Assembly (NCBI RefSeq): GCF_900090275.1
Contig: NZ_LT607755.1
Location: 1,550,001 to 1,614,000, forward strand
DNA: 64,000 nucleotides
Source: Micromonospora zamorensis
GTDB lineage: Bacteria > Actinomycetota > Actinomycetes > Mycobacteriales > Micromonosporaceae
Direction: 5' to 3'
Shown: positions 1 to 7,797 of the stretch, piece by piece
How the letters are laid out: every line of letters starts with the position of its first letter
How positions within the stretch are numbered: the stretch's first letter is position 1
Position numbers and translations under genes: made by a program
The notes under the pieces: model-generated
What the model saw: only the letters and a program-made list of their open reading frames with translations
What the model was told of the DNA's origin: nothing
Databases searched by the model: none

Positions 1-63
1 GCCGTTGCCACTGCTGCGCGTGCTGGTGCGCCAGTCCGCTCGGGTCAGGTCGTGCGCCGTCAT
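1..63 (-). CDS. DUF397 domain protein (Scr2-like), 3' part beyond window edge
   Basis: Only the first 21 codons lie in the window. They start at an ATG preceded by a GAGAGG ribosome site. The visible residues MTAHDLTRADWRTSTRSSGN match the typical DUF397 opening, in which a conserved W is followed by an R/KSS motif and N-G. DUF397 proteins are about 60-80 residues and usually follow an XRE/DUF5753 gene, which is the case here with a 41-base gap. In Streptomyces coelicolor such pairs (Scr1/Scr2, WhiJ-type) act in development and antibiotic control and are described as toxin-antitoxin-like. The function here is inferred from that pairing alone. Confidence 0.75.
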   Translation of the reverse strand, partial: MTAHDLTRADWRTSTRSSGNG

Positions 64-104
64 CCGGGGTACCTCTCGTCTGCGTCGGCGTGCCGCAGAA
101 GCGG

Positions 105-971
105 TCACGCAAAGTTACGAGAAGCATGCTCAAGACGGGTCAGCGACGCCGTCGGATCGAGCGCCATCCGGCACAGCTCCTCGTGCAGAAGGCTATACCC
201 GAGCACATGATCGCCATCCTCCAGAGCCAGCCCCATCGTGAGGTTATCCAGGTAAACCACTGAGGCGTCGGCGGCATCGGCGAAGTTGAGGATCACGTAC
301 GGGGTGCTCATCGCGGGATGGCCGCCAGCCGCGAATGGAAGTACCTGAATTGTCACGTTGGGTAACTGCGCTATCCGCGTCATGTGGACCAGTTGTTCGG
401 CCATCACCGCGGCGCCACCGACCGGGCGCAGCAGCACCGCCTCGTTGAGCACCACCGAGAGATGGACCGGATCCTCGTGACGCAGCACCTCCTGTCGGCG
501 TAGCCGGGCGGCGATCTTGCGCTCCAGGCCGTCCTCGCCGGCGGTGCGCCGGAAGATCTCCCGTGCGTACGCCTCGGTCTGCAGCAGCCCGGGCACCGAC
601 TCGGCCTCGTACGTGCGCAGCGTCGCCGCCTCGGCCTCCAGCCCGACGTAGAACTCGAACCACTCGGGCAGCACGTCGCTGTAGTTCTGCCACCAGCCGC
701 GTTGCTGCGCGCCTCGGGCGATCTCGATCAGTGCCTCAGCGTCGGAGCCGGTCACCTGGTAGAGCGCGAGTGCCGCCCGGACGTCGCGCGGTTTGATGCC
801 GATCTGGGCGGTCTCGATGCGGGAGAGATTGCTCTTCGACATGTCGAGCTGACGGGCCGCCACGTCGAGGGTCATACCCGCGCGTTCCCGGAGCTGGCGA
901 AGCTCCCTGGCGATGCGTCGGCGGCGCACGGTCGGGCTGGTGGCGGATCGGGTGGTGGGAACGGCGGTCAC
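105..971 (-). CDS. XRE-family regulator with DUF5753 domain (Scr1-like)
   Basis: About 288 residues. The helix-turn-helix lies at about 20-75, with RQLRERAGMTLDVAARQLDM and the recognition-helix signature SKSNLSRIE. The rest is the DUF5753 sensor-like domain, with the landmark WFEFYVGLEAEA, a VPGLLQTEAYA motif and the C-terminal HDEL-like region LHEELCRMAL. The frame stays open upstream to an ATG at 1172, but that stretch is poor coding sequence and covers the start of the divergent gene. The GTG at 971 gives the usual family length and is preferred. It is probably transcribed with the downstream DUF397 gene. A DNA-binding regulator role follows from the fold; the signal it senses is unknown. 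Confidence 0.85.
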   Translation of the reverse strand: MTAVPTTRSATSPTVRRRRIARELRQLRERAGMTLDVAARQLDMSKSNLSRIETAQIGIKPRDVRAALALYQVTGSDAEALIEIARGAQQRGWWQNYSDVLPEWFEFYVGLEAEAATLRTYEAESVPGLLQTEAYAREIFRRTAGEDGLERKIAARLRRQEVLRHEDPVHLSVVLNEAVLLRPVGGAAVMAEQLVHMTRIAQLPNVTIQVLPFAAGGHPAMSTPYVILNFADAADASVVYLDNLTMGLALEDGDHVLGYSLLHEELCRMALDPTASLTRLEHASRNFA

Positions 972-1086
972 CGTCCGAGTCTGACAGAACAAGATCCGCA
1001 GGTCGCGCCTGCACGGAGTGCAACTTTCAAATCTGGGAGTTGCGTTGCAGTAGCAGTCGGTGCATCCTTTCCCGGTCGCGATCACT

Positions 1087-1740
1087 GTGGACACACCTGT
1101 GCGGGGAGGACCGTTGCTCAGCGCCGACGAGTTCTTCCTGATCGCACACAACGACAGTCGTGGCAAGGCCAAGCTGCACCCGGCGGCGACCGGGCTCGGG
1201 CTGGCCGCCGGGCTGCTCGGCGAGCTGCTCCTCTATGGACACATCACCGTCTCCGACGGCCGGGTCACCGTCATCGACCGCCGTCCGCCGGCTGACGCGC
1301 TGGCGCACACCGTGCTCGACCAGCTGATCGGCGAGTCCCAGCACCAGGAGCTGCGCATCTGGCTCAGCTTCCTGGCCCAGAGCGCGACCACCTCGGTGGG
1401 GGAGCGGCTGGCCCGCGCCGGCGTGCTGCGCCGCCAGGAGAGCCGTCGGCTGCTGCGTACCTCGGTCAGCTACCTGCCGATCGACCTCAACGCGGTGGCC
1501 TGGCCGGCCACCCGGCTGCGGGCCCTGCTGGAACGGCCGGACCCGCCAAGCGTGCCGGATGCTCTGCTGCTCGGCCTGGTCATGGCGACGGGGCTGACCC
1601 GCGAGGTGCTGTGGAGCGCCGGCCCGCGCGCCCACCACCGCCTGAACGTCCTCATCCCCGCGCTGCCGGCACCCCTCAAGGAGCTCGTCGGGCACACCGA
1701 GGCCGCCGTCGGCGCCGCCGTGCTGCGCGGCCTCCCCTGA
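1087..1740 (+). CDS. GPP34 / GOLPH3-VPS74 family protein
   Basis: 217 residues from the GTG at 1087. Begins with LLSADEFFLIAHND, the usual opening of bacterial GPP34 proteins, followed by GLGLAAGLLGELLLYGHI and a largely helical C-terminal half. GOLPH3/VPS74 binds phosphatidylinositol-4-phosphate in eukaryotes. Actinobacteria carry many paralogues of unknown role, often near regulators or development genes. The start is uncertain: a TTG at 1114 follows a GGGGAGGA stretch but leaves only about 4 bases of spacing. Lies divergent from the XRE gene with a gap of about 115 bases that must hold both promoters. Confidence 0.8.
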   Translation: MDTPVRGGPLLSADEFFLIAHNDSRGKAKLHPAATGLGLAAGLLGELLLYGHITVSDGRVTVIDRRPPADALAHTVLDQLIGESQHQELRIWLSFLAQSATTSVGERLARAGVLRRQESRRLLRTSVSYLPIDLNAVAWPATRLRALLERPDPPSVPDALLLGLVMATGLTREVLWSAGPRAHHRLNVLIPALPAPLKELVGHTEAAVGAAVLRGLP

Positions 1741-1788
1741 TCCCCCCCGGTAACCCCCTACCCCTCCCTCGACAACCGGAGTAGTCGT

Positions 1789-3300
1789 ATGCGACCGACA
1801 TCGACAGTCGACCGACCCAGCAACGTCTCCGAATCTCTCGCCCGGGGCCGCCTCGGCATCCCCTCGGTGATCTTCTTCGTGCTCTCCGCCGCCGCGCCGT
1901 TGACCGTGGTGGCCGGCGTCGTCACCACCGGCTACGGCGTCATCGGCGTGACCGGCATCCCGCTGGCCTTCCTGCTGGTCGCCGCTGTGCTCGCGCTGTT
2001 CTCGGTGGGCTACGTGGCGATGTCCCGTCGGGTGGAGAACGCCGGCGCCTTCTACGCCTACGTCTCCCGAGGTCTGGGCCGACCGGCCGGTGTGGCTGCG
2101 GCCTGGGTAGCGCTGACCGCGTACAACGCGCTCCAGGTCGGGCTGTACGGCACCATCGGCGTGGCGGCCGAGCCGGTGCTCGACCGGATCTTCGGCGGGC
2201 ACCCGCACTGGTCGATCGTCGCCCTGGTGGCGTGGGCACTGGTCGGCGTACTCGGCCTGCTGCGGGTGGACATCAACGGCCGGGTGCTGGCGGCGCTGCT
2301 GGTCGCCGAGATCGTGGTCGTCCTGATCTTCGACCTGGGCCAGCTCGGCAACCCGGCCGGCGGCGAGGTCAGCTTCGCCGGGTTCGCGCCCGACAACCTC
2401 TTCGTGCCCGGGGTCGGCGCGGTGCTGGTGCTGGCCGTCCTCGGGTTCGTCGGCTTCGAGTCCGCCGTGGTGTTCAGCGAGGAGAGCAAGGACCCGAAGC
2501 GGACGGTGCCGCTGGCCACGTACCTCTCAGTGGTGATCGTCGCCGCGCTGTACGCGCTCTCCTCCTGGACCATGGCGGTCGCCGTCGGACCGGATCAGAT
2601 CGTCAGCGAGGCCGGCGAGCAGAGCGTTGGGCTGATCTTCAACCTGGCCGCGGCGCACCTCGGTGACACCGCGGTCACCATCGGCCAGGTGCTCTTCCTG
2701 ACCTCGGTGCTGGCCGCGATGATCTCCTTCCACAACACCACGGCCCGCTACGCGTTCGCACTCGGTCGGGAGCGGGTGCTGCCGGCGGTGTTCGGACGGA
2801 CCTCGCCGCGCAGCGGCGCGCCACAGGCCGCCTCGGTGGCGCAGAGCGTGTTCGGCCTACTGGTCATCCTGCTGTACGCGGTCAACGGCTGGGATCCGGT
2901 TGTCAAGCTGTTCTTCTGGGTTGGCACCACCGGCGGCTTCGGCGTGCTGCTGCTGATCGCCACCACCTCGGTGGCGGTGATCGCCTACTTCGCCCGTTCC
3001 GGCGGCGACGAGACGCTGTGGCGGCGGCTCATCGCACCCGTCCTGGCCACCCTCGCGCTCTTCGTGATCATCTGGCTGGCCGTGTCGAACTTCGCCAACC
3101 TGCTCGGCGTCGCGCCGGACTCCCCCCTGCGCTGGCTAGCGCCCGCCGTGTTCCCGGTGGTGGCCGTCCTGGGCATCAACTGGGCGCTGGTGCTGCGCCG
3201 TCGCCGTCCGGACACGTACGCCCGGATCGGCCTCGGAGCGGCGAGCGCTGCCGCTGCGGTCAAGCCAGAGGCGCCGGCCAGCGTGGAGGTGAACCGATGA
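1789..3300 (+). CDS. APC-superfamily amino acid permease
   Basis: 503 residues with about 12 hydrophobic segments. The first is preceded by a short cytoplasmic tail ending in GRLGIPSVIFFVLSAAAPLT, and the region PLTVVAGVVTTGYGVIG is the glycine-rich unwound helix 1 that binds substrate in this superfamily. A second landmark is GFVGFESAVVFSEESKDPKR, the helix 6 plus loop seen in amino acid/polyamine transporters. Probably a proton-coupled importer in the cell membrane; the substrate cannot be read from sequence. The stop codon overlaps the next start (ATGA), so permease and acetyltransferase are translationally coupled. Confidence 0.9.
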   Translation: MRPTSTVDRPSNVSESLARGRLGIPSVIFFVLSAAAPLTVVAGVVTTGYGVIGVTGIPLAFLLVAAVLALFSVGYVAMSRRVENAGAFYAYVSRGLGRPAGVAAAWVALTAYNALQVGLYGTIGVAAEPVLDRIFGGHPHWSIVALVAWALVGVLGLLRVDINGRVLAALLVAEIVVVLIFDLGQLGNPAGGEVSFAGFAPDNLFVPGVGAVLVLAVLGFVGFESAVVFSEESKDPKRTVPLATYLSVVIVAALYALSSWTMAVAVGPDQIVSEAGEQSVGLIFNLAAAHLGDTAVTIGQVLFLTSVLAAMISFHNTTARYAFALGRERVLPAVFGRTSPRSGAPQAASVAQSVFGLLVILLYAVNGWDPVVKLFFWVGTTGGFGVLLLIATTSVAVIAYFARSGGDETLWRRLIAPVLATLALFVIIWLAVSNFANLLGVAPDSPLRWLAPAVFPVVAVLGINWALVLRRRRPDTYARIGLGAASAAAAVKPEAPASVEVNR

Positions 3301-3887
3301 GCATCGTCATCGAGCAACTCGGACCCGACGAGACCAGCCTGGTGGCCGGCCGGATCGCCGAGGCGTTCACCGTCCTGGAGGTGACGCGCTGGCTGGTGCC
3401 CGACCCGAGCAAGCGGGAGGCCGTGCTGGCCGGGGACTTCGAGATCCTGGTCGGGCACGCCATGCGGCACGGCTTCGTCCACGCCACCGAGGACCGGGCC
3501 GCCGTCGCGGTGTGGTTCCCGTCGGTCGGCGAGCCGGCTCCGCCGCCGGTGGACTACGACGCCCGGCTGGCTGCCGCCTGCGGCGAGTGGACCGACCGGT
3601 TCCAGCATCTCGACGAGCTGTTCGCCGCGCACCACCCGCATCCGGAGCACCACCACCTGGCCTTCCTGGCGACCCAGCCGGGCCGGCAGGGTCAGGGGCT
3701 GGGCACCGCGTTGATGCGGCACCACCACGCCTGGCTGGACGCCAACGCGATGCCGGCGTACCTGGAGGCGAGCAGCCCGCGCAGCCGGGACCTGTACGCG
3801 AAGAACGGCTACCTGGCCGGGGAGCCGTTCCGGGTGCCCGACGGCACGCCGTTCTGGCCGATGTGGCGGGAGCCGGTCAGCCGCTGA
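3297..3887 (+). CDS. GNAT family N-acetyltransferase
   Basis: 196 residues. Its ATG sits inside the ATGA that ends the permease gene. The acetyl-CoA loop is at about 117-137: LAFLATQPGRQGQGLGTALM has the Q/R-x-x-G-x-G/A pattern on strand beta4/helix alpha3. The C-terminal SPRSRDLYAKNGY is the usual last helix and strand. The middle is histidine-rich (HHPHPEHHH). The substrate is unknown; coupling to the permease suggests it modifies what the permease imports, which is inference. The following hairpin ends the operon. Confidence 0.88.
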   Translation: MSIVIEQLGPDETSLVAGRIAEAFTVLEVTRWLVPDPSKREAVLAGDFEILVGHAMRHGFVHATEDRAAVAVWFPSVGEPAPPPVDYDARLAAACGEWTDRFQHLDELFAAHHPHPEHHHLAFLATQPGRQGQGLGTALMRHHHAWLDANAMPAYLEASSPRSRDLYAKNGYLAGEPFRVPDGTPFWPMWREPVSR

Positions 3888-3933
3888 CCGGACCGGTCCG
3901 TGCTGTCACGCTCGCGTGACAATGCGGACACGG

Positions 3934-3966
3934 AGGAGGGCCGGGTCCAATGGACCCGGCCCTCCT
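3934..3966. terminator. Bidirectional hairpin terminator
   Basis: Perfect 16-base inverted repeat, AGGAGGGCCGGGTCCA against TGGACCCGGCCCTCCT, with essentially no loop. It lies between the converging acetyltransferase and sigma factor genes. There is no U-run, as is common for actinobacterial terminators. Confidence 0.8.
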
Positions 3967-3978
3967 GTCGTGGACCGA

Positions 3979-4803
3979 TCAGTACGTGCCGTCGAGCTGA
4001 CCGCGCAGCTTGGTCAGCGCCCGGGTCAGCAGTCGCGAGACGTGCATCTGCGAGACGCCGATCTGGTCGGCGATCTGCGACTGGGTCAGGTTGCCGTAGA
4101 AGCGCAGCGTGAGGATCTTCTGCTCGCGCTCGTCGAGGGTGGCCAGTGCCGGGCCGAGGGCGACCCGCAGCTCGGCCAGTTCGAACTCGCTGTCCTCGCC
4201 GCCGAGCATGTCGCCCAGCTCGGTCGCGCGCTCGCCGTCGCCCGTCGGGGTGGACAGCGATACCGCGTTGTACGCGCGGGCGCCCTCCAGGCCCTCCAGC
4301 ACCTCTTCCTCGGTGAGCTTGAGGTGGGCGGCGATGTCGGCGACCGTCGGCGAGCGGCCGAGGGTCTGCAGCAGCGAGCTGTTGGCGTCGGAGATGGCCA
4401 GACGCAGCTCCTGGAGCCGGCGGGGCACGCGGATGTCCCAGGTGCGGTCCCGGAAGTGCCGCTTGAGCTCGCCGATGATGGTGGGGATCGCGTAGCCGGC
4501 GAAGTCGACGCCGCGGGAGGGGTCGAACTTGTCGATGGCCTTGATCAGGCCGACAGCGGCGGTCTGGGCCAGGTCGTCGGTTGGCTCGCCACGCCCGCTG
4601 TAGCGGTGGGCCAGGTGGTTGGCCAGCGGCAGCCAGGCCTCGATCGCGCGGTCCCGCAGGGCGGCACGCGACGGGTGGTTGGCGGGCAGCGCGGCCATGG
4701 CGTTGAGCAGGTCGGCGGCACTGTCGGTGAGGGCGCGCGGGTCAAGCTTGGTGCTCGCCTTGGCAGCGGTGTTCGGCTGCTCGGTGATCGTTGAAGCGGT
4801 CAT
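3979..4803 (-). CDS. SigB/SigF/SigG-type alternative sigma factor
   Basis: 274 residues from the ATG that follows a GGGAGG site; an upstream ATG 33 bases earlier has no such site. Region 2 is DDLAQTAAVGLIKAIDKFDPSRG plus DFAGYAIPTIIGELKRHFRD, the hallmark of the group 3 stress/sporulation sigma factors. Region 3 follows (RVPRRLQELR), then region 4 with LDEREQKILTLRFYGNLTQSQIADQIGVSQMHVSRLL. In relatives these factors are held by anti-sigma kinases and freed through PP2C phosphatases. No anti-sigma gene is adjacent, but a phosphatase/kinase fusion lies 14 kb away in this window. The first 45 residues are unstructured and rich in T and A. Confidence 0.92.
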   Translation of the reverse strand: MTASTITEQPNTAAKASTKLDPRALTDSAADLLNAMAALPANHPSRAALRDRAIEAWLPLANHLAHRYSGRGEPTDDLAQTAAVGLIKAIDKFDPSRGVDFAGYAIPTIIGELKRHFRDRTWDIRVPRRLQELRLAISDANSSLLQTLGRSPTVADIAAHLKLTEEEVLEGLEGARAYNAVSLSTPTGDGERATELGDMLGGEDSEFELAELRVALGPALATLDEREQKILTLRFYGNLTQSQIADQIGVSQMHVSRLLTRALTKLRGQLDGTY

Positions 4804-5178
4804 GGGTGGTCCTCCCTGCACCTCGTCCGCGGACAAAAAAGGTGTGACGCTTTGGTTTAGCTTCCTATGGGCCGTTCGGGACCCACCTTAACCTGATCGT
4901 CTCGCGGAAATCTAGCCGAAAGGCTGATGTACTTAAGGTGTGTCGAACCACAAAAGGGGCGAACGCGGCGGAAGTTGAGAGGACTGTGAGGGTCCTTACC
5001 CATTTTCCGGCCATGCCTTGCCGCCCGGTCATCCCTCGGTTTCGATCGAACGGCCCTCGGCCCGCGCCGAGCGGTCAACATGAAATCCGACAATGGGGCA
5101 GCAGTGTCGACTATCCGTCCTTGTCCCGCCGGTGGGACCGGCCGTAGCGTCGGTGTACACACCCGGTTCGGAGGCACC
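4804..5178. other. 375-base divergent intergenic region
   Basis: Separates the sigma factor gene and the acetoacetate-decarboxylase-like gene. It is less GC-rich than its surroundings, as expected for promoters. A minus-strand TAGATT at 4909-4914 is a possible -10 element for the sigma gene. The left part holds a short A-run (ACAAAAAAGG). No convincing SigB-type GTTT/GGGTA pair and no coding potential were seen. Confidence 0.4.
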
Positions 5179-5934
5179 GTGCTCGATCCAGCCGCTCCCC
5201 AGCTCGTCGTGAACAGTCGAACGCTCTACTTCAGCTGGCTGCCGGCGGATCCGGACGCGGTCGCCGCACTGGTCCCGCCAGGCCTCTGCCCCCGCCCCGA
5301 CCGCCAGGTGTTCCTCAACCAGTACATCGTCGAGGACGAGACCCAGACCTCCGGCTTCGGCGCGTACACCCTGACCTACCTCGGCGTCTCACTGCTGGGC
5401 GTCGACGCTCCCGACGGCCTCAGCCCGGGCGGCTGGTGGACGCAGTACGTGGCCTCCAGTCGCCTGGTCCGTGAGTACGCTGCCGCCCGCGGTGCACCGG
5501 TGCTCGCCGGACGCACCCGGATCGAGGTGAGCGGTGAGGAGCTGCTCTCCGAGACGACGATCGACCGGACGCCGTTGATCCGGGCACGGTGCCGGGTGGG
5601 GGAGACCGGTCACGCGATCAGCAGTGGGCACCACCGCTACTTCACCCGTCGGGACGGCCAGCTCCTCAGCTCGGTCTACCCGTTCATCGCCGAGCCGGTC
5701 GCCCCATTCGAGATCGAGTCGGTGGAGTTCCTCCAGCCGGGGCACCCGACGTACGCGCTCCGCCCGGACAACCCGCTGACCATCGGCTTCGGCTACTACT
5801 CGCCGCGCTCCTCGTTCGCCTACCCCGGTGGGCTGAGCGTGCACCCGACCGTCGCCACGGCGCCGGAGCCGGCCCGAGCGGTTCACCAGGTGCCGGCCAG
5901 CCTCGCCCGCAGTGGCCTGCCGTCCGGGTCGTAG
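5179..5934 (+). CDS. Acetoacetate-decarboxylase-superfamily protein without lysine
   Basis: 251 residues from a GTG preceded by GGAGG. The overall pattern resembles the ADC fold: an early FSWLPADPDAVAALVPPGL segment, a central TLTYLGVSLLGVD strand, the SGEELLSETT turn and the FEIESVEFLQPGH strand. Classical ADC uses a lysine Schiff base. This translation contains no lysine at all, so it cannot be a canonical decarboxylase. The last 17 codons run antisense through the 3' end of the phospholipase gene, so the extreme C terminus is constrained by two frames. Function unknown. Confidence 0.65.
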   Translation: MLDPAAPQLVVNSRTLYFSWLPADPDAVAALVPPGLCPRPDRQVFLNQYIVEDETQTSGFGAYTLTYLGVSLLGVDAPDGLSPGGWWTQYVASSRLVREYAAARGAPVLAGRTRIEVSGEELLSETTIDRTPLIRARCRVGETGHAISSGHHRYFTRRDGQLLSSVYPFIAEPVAPFEIESVEFLQPGHPTYALRPDNPLTIGFGYYSPRSSFAYPGGLSVHPTVATAPEPARAVHQVPASLARSGLPSGS

Positions 5935-7472
5935 ACCAGCCGGTACACCGGCAACGCCCAGGCCCGGGTGAACCAGGGCAACCGCTCAGGGCGGTGCGGG
6001 CGCAGCCGTCCGGGCGGTCGCTCGCCCACCTGGCCGTCGTCGTACCACCGCTGGAGTGCGTCGGCCGCGGCCGTGACAGCCGCGACCGCGTCGGCCGGGT
6101 CGAGCAGGTCGGCGTCGTCCGCGCCGGCCGGGTCACGGTCCAGGTGCTCGCGCCAGAGCCGCAGCCGCAGGTCCCGGGCATAGGTCCGCGCACCGTCGCC
6201 CTGGCCTGCCGGGTCGGTGGGCTCCCGCTGGTCGCGGGTGTCGTCGAGCACCGCGCAGGACAGCTCGCTGTCGTGCGTCCAGGACCGGCGGTTGAAGTTG
6301 TCGCTGCCCACGCTGGCCCAGACGTCGTCGATGACGCACACCTTCGCGTGCACGTAGACCGGGTCGCCGGCGTGGTTCTCGACGTCGAACACGTGCACCC
6401 GGTCCGGTGCGGCCCGTTCGCACAGCGACAGCGCCTGCTCCCGCCCGACCATGTTCGGTGGCAGCGCCAGCCTGCCGTCCACGTCCGGGTGGCGGGGCAC
6501 CACGGCGACCAGGTGCAGCTCCGGGTTGTCCCGCAGGGCGTGCGCGAACAGATCCGCGACCTCGGCGGACCAGAGGTACTGGTCCTCCAGGTAGATGAGC
6601 CGACGGGCGCGGCGTACCGCCTTGGTGTAACCCCGGGCCACGGTCCGTTCGCCGTCGGGCGCGAACGAGTAACGCGGGCGGACGGCGGGGTAGGTGCGCA
6701 GCACCTGGATCTGGTGCGGACCGCACGGCGGCGGGTCGGCCGGTTGCTCGGGCAGCGGGTCAGGGCGGAGGTCGGCGCCGCGCAGCCGATCGCGCAGGTA
6801 GGCCATCGGGTTCTCCGAGTCCAGTGGCATCGGATCGGTCCAGCGTTCCCGGAACAGGGTGTCCAGAGCGCCCACCACCGGACCCCGCACCGCGAGCTGC
6901 ACGTCGTGCCAGGGCGGGTTGGGCCCGTATCGGGGGGACATCTGCACCGGCTGCGGGTCGCCATGATGATCGGCGTCGTCGCGGCGGCTGTGGCACAGGT
7001 CGATCCCGCCGGCGAACGCGATGTCCCGTTCCGGTGCGCCCTGGTGTCGCAGCACCACGAGCTTCTGGTGGTGCGACCCGCCGCGCCGGACCCGCTGGTC
7101 GAGCAGCACCTCGCCGCCGGCTGCCGAGATCGTCTCGCTGAGGTCGCGGTTCTCCGCCTCGCTGTAGGCCAGCACGTCGAGGTGTGAGCGCCAGATCAGC
7201 CCCTTGACCACCACACCGCGTTGGGCGGCCTGGGCGAAGAGCTGGGCCACGGTCGGGCCGTCCGGGCGCAGCCGCTGGTCCGGGTCGCCCCGCCAGTCGG
7301 TGAAGAACAGGTGGTCGCCGGGGCCCAGAGCCTCCACCTCATCGACCAGCCGGTCGAAGTAGGCGGCGCCGTGAATCAACGGCTCGGCGAGGTTTCCCCT
7401 GGTCCAGACGGGTAACCCAGACACCGGGTTGGCGCGTTCCTCAGCGGTGAGGAACCAGTCCTGCAACGGCAA
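5883..7472 (-). CDS. Phospholipase D / cardiolipin-synthase-like protein
   Basis: 529 residues with two PLD repeats. The second HKD motif is complete (YVHAKVCVIDD, then GSDNFNRRS). The first reads SHHQKLVVLRHQG, where the Asp of HxKxxxxD is Arg; the following GGIDLCHSRRDD block is typical of this actinobacterial subfamily. Such enzymes hydrolyse or transfer phosphodiester headgroups using two histidine nucleophile/acid residues, probably on membrane lipid. No signal peptide is visible. The start shown is TTG; a second TTG lies two codons in. Its 3' end overlaps the decarboxylase-like gene by 52 bases. Confidence 0.85.
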   Translation of the reverse strand: MPLQDWFLTAEERANPVSGLPVWTRGNLAEPLIHGAAYFDRLVDEVEALGPGDHLFFTDWRGDPDQRLRPDGPTVAQLFAQAAQRGVVVKGLIWRSHLDVLAYSEAENRDLSETISAAGGEVLLDQRVRRGGSHHQKLVVLRHQGAPERDIAFAGGIDLCHSRRDDADHHGDPQPVQMSPRYGPNPPWHDVQLAVRGPVVGALDTLFRERWTDPMPLDSENPMAYLRDRLRGADLRPDPLPEQPADPPPCGPHQIQVLRTYPAVRPRYSFAPDGERTVARGYTKAVRRARRLIYLEDQYLWSAEVADLFAHALRDNPELHLVAVVPRHPDVDGRLALPPNMVGREQALSLCERAAPDRVHVFDVENHAGDPVYVHAKVCVIDDVWASVGSDNFNRRSWTHDSELSCAVLDDTRDQREPTDPAGQGDGARTYARDLRLRLWREHLDRDPAGADDADLLDPADAVAAVTAAADALQRWYDDGQVGERPPGRLRPHRPERLPWFTRAWALPVYRLVYDPDGRPLRARLAGTW

Positions 7473-7604
7473 CGTCCAGCCCCCTGGAGGTCGGCAACGT
7501 CCTCACGGTAGGACCCCCGACGCGGGTCCGCATGCCGGGCCGGCAGACCGGCCCCTGGTCAACGCCATCGGAAGCGACGTCAAAACAGCCGAGGAGGCCA
7601 CACC

Positions 7605-7733
7605 ATGCCCCGCGACACGACGAATCCCGTGACCGAGTACCGCGAGCCGGCGGTGGAGAGCGAACGGGGTGCGCTGGTAGCGGTGTTGGTGATGGTGATT
7701 CTGGGCGTCGCTGGGATTTTTGCGGTCTCCTGA
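7605..7733 (+). CDS. 42-residue single-pass membrane microprotein
   Basis: The ATG follows a GAGGAGG ribosome site with 6-base spacing. The product has a polar N-terminal 22 residues rich in E, R and T. One hydrophobic segment follows (GALVAVLVMVILGVAGIFAV) and ends at the C terminus. A strong hairpin begins 4 bases after the stop. Site, hydrophobic segment and terminator together argue for a real gene despite its size. No family recognised. Stands alone between the phospholipase promoter side and the pirin gene. Confidence 0.65.
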   Translation: MPRDTTNPVTEYREPAVESERGALVAVLVMVILGVAGIFAVS

Positions 7734-7736
7734 GGC

Positions 7737-7776
7737 GGCGCCGGCGCTCCCGTGGTGAACCGGGGGCGTCGGCGCC
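7737..7776. terminator. Hairpin terminator after the microprotein gene
   Basis: Arms GGCGCCGGCGCTCCC and GGGGGCGTCGGCGCC pair with two imperfect positions around a loop of about 10 bases. It lies between the 42-residue gene and the convergent pirin gene, so it can serve both strands. Confidence 0.7.
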
Positions 7777-7797
7777 GATCTCAGTGGTGACGCGGGG

